The notes below the pieces were generated by a model. The model was not told the DNA's origin. It did not search any database and worked only from the letters and a program-made list of their open reading frames with translations. This document shows positions 59,884 through 64,000 of a stretch of DNA of 64,000 bases, piece by piece. The translations under genes were made by a program, and so were the position numbers. The first letter of the stretch is position 1; every line of letters begins with the position of its first letter. The DNA is from Mesaphorura yosii. Taxonomy: Eukaryota; Arthropoda; Collembola; Poduromorpha; Tullbergiidae. The stretch is from positions 103,483 through 167,482 of the forward strand of contig WIXG01000164.1 in NCBI GenBank assembly GCA_009869945.1, written 5' to 3'.

Positions 59884-60900
59884 ATGCGGCAATTGTCGTA
59901 CTCCAGACTCTTGTTGGCAACTGGTAGGAAGAACGTCGTCAATTCCATCAGCCACGCTCACGTTGCACAGGCTTTTCAACCTACAGAACGGATTATACTC
60001 CATTTCGCCCCGAAGACAACGTCAAGGCATGCCGTATTCCACCGAAGGAGTTTGACATGTACACACTTTCGAATGGCGAAGGACTCAAGCTGCTGATGAC
60101 TCACGACTATTGCGATTATCTTCGCAACTACACAACCACGTACGATCTTATGCACAACTGGGAGGTTCGACGAGCTGGCTGCAAGCCGCAAACTTGGCGT
60201 GTGCTGCAACGTGACAATGCTGTCCCATTCGTAAGCTGGAAACAGATTCGGGTGAATGTCAATTGAATAGCATGCACTCCAATTGTTGCTTTGCTTTCCC
60301 TCAGGGAAATCTGACTCAAATCGGCTATCGGCAAGCACCACAGCTTCCAATGGTCACAAATGATTGGAAAACGTACGACATGGCGACCACCTACAAAGAA
60401 GCTTTTGTCCAGCATCGTTATCCTGATTCATACACTCTCTGTCGAATTGCTGCTCCAAAGTAATGAATAGCTCAATAAATTCAAAGCTTGAATTCGAGAT
60501 TTTCTGATGTGCGACGATGCGATGTCCTGACAGGTGCGTTCGTCGAGAAACTGATGACATGACGTTGACGAATAAGTCGGTTCCTTACGATCAGTGTGTC
60601 CATCCTAAGAAGAGCACTTCCTGCACGTACGCCAATTGCCTGTGCCCTTGCCACGTCGAAGCTCCGAAAACCCATGAAATTCTTGTGCCTGGGAGCACTC
60701 TTCGCCAAAAGCCTACGTGCAAAACGCTGTTTCCTGTGCCACACCGCAATCTCGACGAAATTAAACGGAGACCGCATCCAGCACTAGTTCCTGGACAGCC
60801 GATGTTGGAGTCCGTTGGTCCAGACGGGCCCTGTGAAACGAAGGAGATCTGTAATCAGACCATGCAACAACTCACGCTGAGTTCCGGCTGCCAACAATAG
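59884..60900 (+). CDS. Unknown Cys-rich soluble protein, possibly axonemal
   Basis: Exons 59884-59923, 59971-60230, 60305-60459, 60534-60900 join in phase to give 273 residues. The 5' end is uncertain. An ATG at 59764 (MQAEPKWDKESLYDSR) could instead be the start if a weak donor at GTAA|GTTG is used, and that alternative reads well into FSTYRTDYTPFRPED. The body is soluble with recurrent short Tyr/Pro/Trp motifs (TDYTPFRPEDN, THDYCDYLRNYTTTYDLMHN, NDWKTYDMATTYKEAF) of the kind seen in ciliary microtubule inner proteins, then a Cys-rich C-terminus (CTYANCLCPCHVEAP). AATAAA lies at 60997. The axonemal idea is inference from composition and from the SPEF1 neighbour; no family is recognised. Confidence 0.6.
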
Positions 60901-61435
60901 CGTAGCACATTTTTATTCATCCTGCCTCGCATCGCAATGATCGAGAATTCAACGCAGGTCAAGTTTAGAGACACGACGGATTTCTGAAATTCTCGTAATA
61001 AAAGCTAATTCCTAAGTTTTGGGCCCACGAGCTCGGAGCCCTATTGCGGTTCCATTTGAGTGAGTGCCATTTTTCTTGAAATTAACCGGAATTAGTACTT
61101 TCACCACGGTAAAAGTAGCTAGCTTCCTGGACATGTCAACTGGTTTAGAAGATCAAGAGGTTGGAACTAGAAATTGTAACAAACAGTTTCTTCTCAAACG
61201 CGAAAACAAGCTAACAGCGTCGTCTCACCCTGAAACGAGATTTTAACGTCATTCATCTTTCGGTTCCGGCAAGAATGTAGCTCTGACAGAGTTTCCATTT
61301 CTTCCTCCTCGAGCCACGTCTTTAATTATTTTAGTTAGTCTTTAGCAATTTAATATTGCTTTTCCGTATTTCGACATCAAAATCAAGTTCTTATTTTAAT
61401 TGAGGGTTGAATCATTAAGCTTCGGCTGGAGCAAG
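60901..61435. other. Intergenic region
   Basis: Contains the AATAAA at 60997-61002 of the preceding gene and the SPEF1 5' flank. No further gene. Confidence 0.45.
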
Positions 61436-62910
61436 ATGCCTCTTGGACCAGAAGTCATTTCACACCATGTTGTAAGCCCGCAAGATATGGATAATGTCTT
61501 GGAATGGATCGTAAGCGTCATCTTGTTAACCTTAGTCTTTAGTCGCAGATGTTTGAAAGTTAATTAAGACAAATTTTAACAGGATAACATCCCATTGTCA
61601 CGCCCGAAGAAGAGCCTGGCTCGTGACTTCTCTGACGGAGGTAAGATTTCTTAGTTTGGCTTGAAAACCTTTGCTTAAGGTGGAGTTGCTCACTAATTTC
61701 GTGCTTTTCCTCCTAGTCTTGGTCGCTGAGCTCATTCATTTCAGCGTTCCAAAATTCGTTGAACTTCACAACTACATTCCAAGCCACTCGGGCCATCAGA
61801 AGAAAATCAATTGGGAGGTGTTGAATCGTAGAGTTCTGGTACAATTGAATTTGAAAGTTGGTGAAAGAGCAGTTCAGGAAATTGTTGCAGCTACTCCTGG
61901 AGCTGTCGACCCGGTTTGTCGACCACTTTCCATACTCAACCATTGGTTAGCACCTTTTGGAAATGGGGAATGATGTTTTTGTTTTGTGTATTTCACAGGT
62001 TTTATGGGCGATTCGCAAGAGAGTCCTTCAGCTTGGAGACATCCGCCCGAGTCCCATCTCGCTTGCTGTCAATGCATCGCGTGTTAAACCTACGCTGCCT
62101 CCGAGGAATCGACCAGCTTCAGTTGTTCGCCCAATGGCTGATGTTCAACGTGCTCCAGCGCAAGCCAGAGCTAGTTCAAGAGCCGTCAAGAGGACCTACT
62201 TGGGAATGGCACCAGCAATTGGAGGCGGTGCTTCTCCGGCCGCGGACGAAAATAACAAAAGCATTCTGGTTGAGATCCCAAAAATTCTATATCGTGGGCA
62301 GGAAATGGTGGACTACAATAAGGCTGTTGAGCTGATCAAGGAGAATTCTGATTTGCTGATGGCTCAGAAGGAGTTGGAACGAAAGGTATTTCGAACTTCT
62401 GTTCTGGGGAAAAGCCTCTAGGTATTAATTCCAGTCTTGTTACTTTTTACAAGGTTGCACTCAGTGAAAAACTAATTGAAATTAAAGAGAAGCGTATTGA
62501 AGAGTTGAGCAAGCAGTTTCTAATGGTAAGAATTTTAGCAATTTTAGCGTGTGCCGGCATCGAGAATGTTCTTCAAAGTTTTTATGTATGTGACTCAGGA
62601 GAAACGCAAGAGCTACAGTGCTTATCCCGTACAACGTCTTGCTGCTGGTGCTGCGGATTATATGAACGATCAGAGTTCAGAATCAGAAAACTCGGGCTCA
62701 GAACAATTCCACTCTCCGATCGCGTCCATGTCCACAGTTCCGATTCCACAGACACCCACATCTATCTCAGGAACGGCTAGACCGTTTATGGAAGCCAAGC
62801 CTCAATTTGCTCAGAGACAGCAACCGGGAAATACCACGTCTGCTGCAACTGCACCAGCACCGGTCACAAAAGCTCAGGGACCACCACGACGCGTCTACCT
62901 CGACATTTAA
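61436..62910 (+). CDS. SPEF1: Sperm flagellar protein 1 (CLAMP), calponin-homology microtubule binder
   Basis: Microtubule-bundling protein of the central apparatus in motile axonemes and of epithelial microtubules. Exons 61436-61510, 61583-61640, 61717-61913, 61999-62385, 62454-62525, 62599-62910, all in phase, giving 366 residues. Residues ~18-130 form the CH domain: VLEWIDNIPLSRPKKSLARD, DFSDGVLVAELIHF, PKFVELHNYIPSHSGHQKK, NWEVLNRRVL. The middle is basic and Ala/Pro-rich. A coiled coil (KAVELIKENSDLLMAQKELE, then LSEKLIEIKEKRIEELSKQF) matches the conserved SPEF1 C-terminal helix. The last exon adds a Ser/Thr/Pro/Gln-rich tail ending RRVYLDI. The 3' UTR (to AATAAA at 63065) carries a 12-bp hairpin. 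Confidence 0.92.
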
Positions 62911-62978
62911 ATACTCTCAAAATACCCAAAATTGCAACGATTCGGTCAGCCTACGATACTACACAAAAAATTATTAAC

Positions 62979-63015
62979 TGCCAGGTAGAATTCCATTGCA
63001 CGGTTCTACCTGGCA
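62979..63015 (+). repeat. Perfect 12-bp inverted repeat (hairpin) in the SPEF1 3' UTR
   Basis: TGCCAGGTAGAA at 62979-62990 and its exact reverse complement TTCTACCTGGCA at 63004-63015, separated by 13 nt. It lies after the SPEF1 stop (62910) and before the AATAAA at 63065, so it should be in the mature mRNA. It could be a 3' UTR protein-binding stem or the foldback of a small mobile element; the flanks show no target duplication. Confidence 0.75.
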
Positions 63016-63064
63016 TAAGCATTCAAATGAGGAGTGATCACTTATACAAAATTTAATGAGCTGC

Positions 63065-63070
63065 AATAAA
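63065..63070 (+). terminator. Polyadenylation signal of SPEF1
   Basis: AATAAA about 155 nt past the stop codon. Confidence 0.55.
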
Positions 63071-63452
63071 TGAACAACAAAATTGATCTCTTTTCTGCCA
63101 GAGCTGTGATCTTTCCCGGAGCCTTCTGTCAACAAGATTGACACATTTGCAATTTGTTTATGCAGAAATGCAGTCATCCGTCATCGCAATTCAGGCTCTA
63201 AACTTATGGCGTGGACGGCTGGACGTGTTGACTGATGTTGCTTTGCTGCTTTGTTTCAATAATCTCGACGTCCAATTCGATATCAATTAGTGAGATGAAT
63301 GATTGAAATTGAAATTAGGACATGGTGGTCGAAAAATAAAGCACTTGAGTTTCAACAGGGTCAAATAAATAAGAGTAAGAGACAAAATTGTATTACTAGA
63401 GCTTTTAGTTATTGGAGGGTGACAGTATTCAGCTTGTGCCACGAGTTTTATC
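63071..63452. other. Intergenic region
   Basis: Spacer and 5' flank of the hexosaminidase gene; no TATA box or ORF worth noting. Confidence 0.35.
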
Positions 63453-64000
63453 ATGTCCAGGAGTGCCTTTTTCGTATTGCTCGCTTTGGGTTTGACGACC
63501 CCCGCCATCCACGTCGTCCACGCCCAAGGCCCGTCGGCATCGCCATGGACTTTCGTCTGTCGCAACAAATATTGCAGTCGCATATTCACGGAAGAGCTGG
63601 CAGAAGGAGAGGTCGGGACCAGCGTCGAAGTGTGCAAGCTGAACTGCGGAGATGTTGGCGCACTCTGGCCCAAACCGACCGGGGAAGTCCAGCTGTCGAG
63701 GGATGTGCAACCAATTTCGTCAGTCATCGAATTTGACATTGCGGAAGTCCCTCCAAATCTTTTTCCATGGCTGAGCCAGCTGAAAGCCGTGCTGGACTCG
63801 TATTTGGTAAGTAAAACTCGAAACAGCTGTCCAGCTGCCTAGCTTTAAATTGCATTTAACATGGCGTTTCTTACTGTAGGCCAAAATGAATCCGTCTGGC
63901 AAGTTATCCAACAATCCAAAGGCGGCTGGGGTGACTGTCAGTTTCCAAATTGATAGCGACAGCAAGGACCTGGGCCTCAACACTGACGAAAGCTACAGAA
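63453..64000 (+). CDS. GH20 beta-N-acetylhexosaminidase, 5' end (continues past window)
   Basis: Lysosomal or secreted exo-enzyme removing terminal GlcNAc/GalNAc, with arthropod members acting on chitin oligomers or N-glycans. Exons 63453-63806 and 63880->64000, in phase, giving the first ~158 residues. A signal peptide (FFVLLALGLTTPAIHVVHAQG) is followed by Cys-containing sequence (WTFVCRNKYCSRIF, VEVCKLNCGDVG) and the hallmark N-terminal motif ALWPKPTGEV of insect-type hexosaminidases; the second exon has VTVSFQIDSDS, typical of the N-terminal GH20b domain. The catalytic barrel lies outside the window, so subtype (NAG, FDL or HEXA/B-like) cannot be settled. Confidence 0.85.

Noticed and set aside
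1..64000. A new multi-gene defence or biosynthetic system
   Set aside because: Neighbouring genes belong to unrelated, mostly well-known eukaryotic families on both strands with separate promoters; nothing indicates a functional cassette.

Overview
This 64 kb window is nuclear DNA from an arthropod. It carries intron-rich genes with GT-AG introns (many only 40-90 nt), typical arthropod families (beta-heavy spectrin, a CYP3-clan P450, chymotrypsin-fold proteases, a CD36-type receptor, a GH20 hexosaminidase) and a cluster of intronless chemoreceptor-like genes. The chemoreceptor N-terminus (an MIS start followed by a PFxWD motif) makes a springtail (Collembola) my best guess, but this is inference. 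I see no prokaryotic gene, CRISPR array or viral genome.

Layout. 1-7990 (+): 3' part of a beta-heavy spectrin gene (about 15 spectrin repeats, PH domain, proline-rich tail). 8691-10372 (-): cytochrome P450. 10721-11737 (+): chemoreceptor-like pseudogene with two in-frame TGA codons. 12278-15447 (-): a tandem pair of S1-family genes, one with an intact catalytic triad and one degenerate. 16098-16955 (+): gene of unknown function. 17321-21498 (-): ABCC transporter with two GC-AG introns. 23552-24078 (-): BRI3 homolog. 24916-29674 (-): CD36/SCARB receptor with a 2.7 kb first intron. 29675-39639: 10 kb with no supported gene. 39640-43083 (+): secreted two-exon protein. 43761-45809 (-): carboxylesterase. 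46133-47368 (-) and 47698-49744 (+): RRP7A and mitochondrial NARS2, facing away from each other. 49794-56020: a turnover-prone block with a small membrane ORF, an intronless aminergic-like GPCR plus a relic of a second copy, one intact and two broken chemoreceptors, and a probable P-element-type transposase fragment. 57189-62910 (+): four small or medium genes (secreted ankyrin protein, small membrane protein, unknown Cys-rich protein, SPEF1). 63453-64000 (+): 5' end of a GH20 beta-hexosaminidase.

There is no operon logic here. The genes are mostly independent housekeeping, detoxification, digestion and sensory functions. Two local themes stand out: tandem duplication followed by decay (the protease pair, the GPCR relic, the chemoreceptors), and a possible axonemal pair (SPEF1 and its upstream neighbour). 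I reconstructed exon structures by eye from splice consensus and checked that every stated junction keeps the reading frame. None has transcript support. I found no clearly new multi-gene system. The best novelty candidates are the two-repeat ankyrin protein with a signal peptide, the secreted Ser/Thr-rich two-exon protein, the noncanonical GPCR and the ABCC gene with a degenerate first nucleotide-binding domain.
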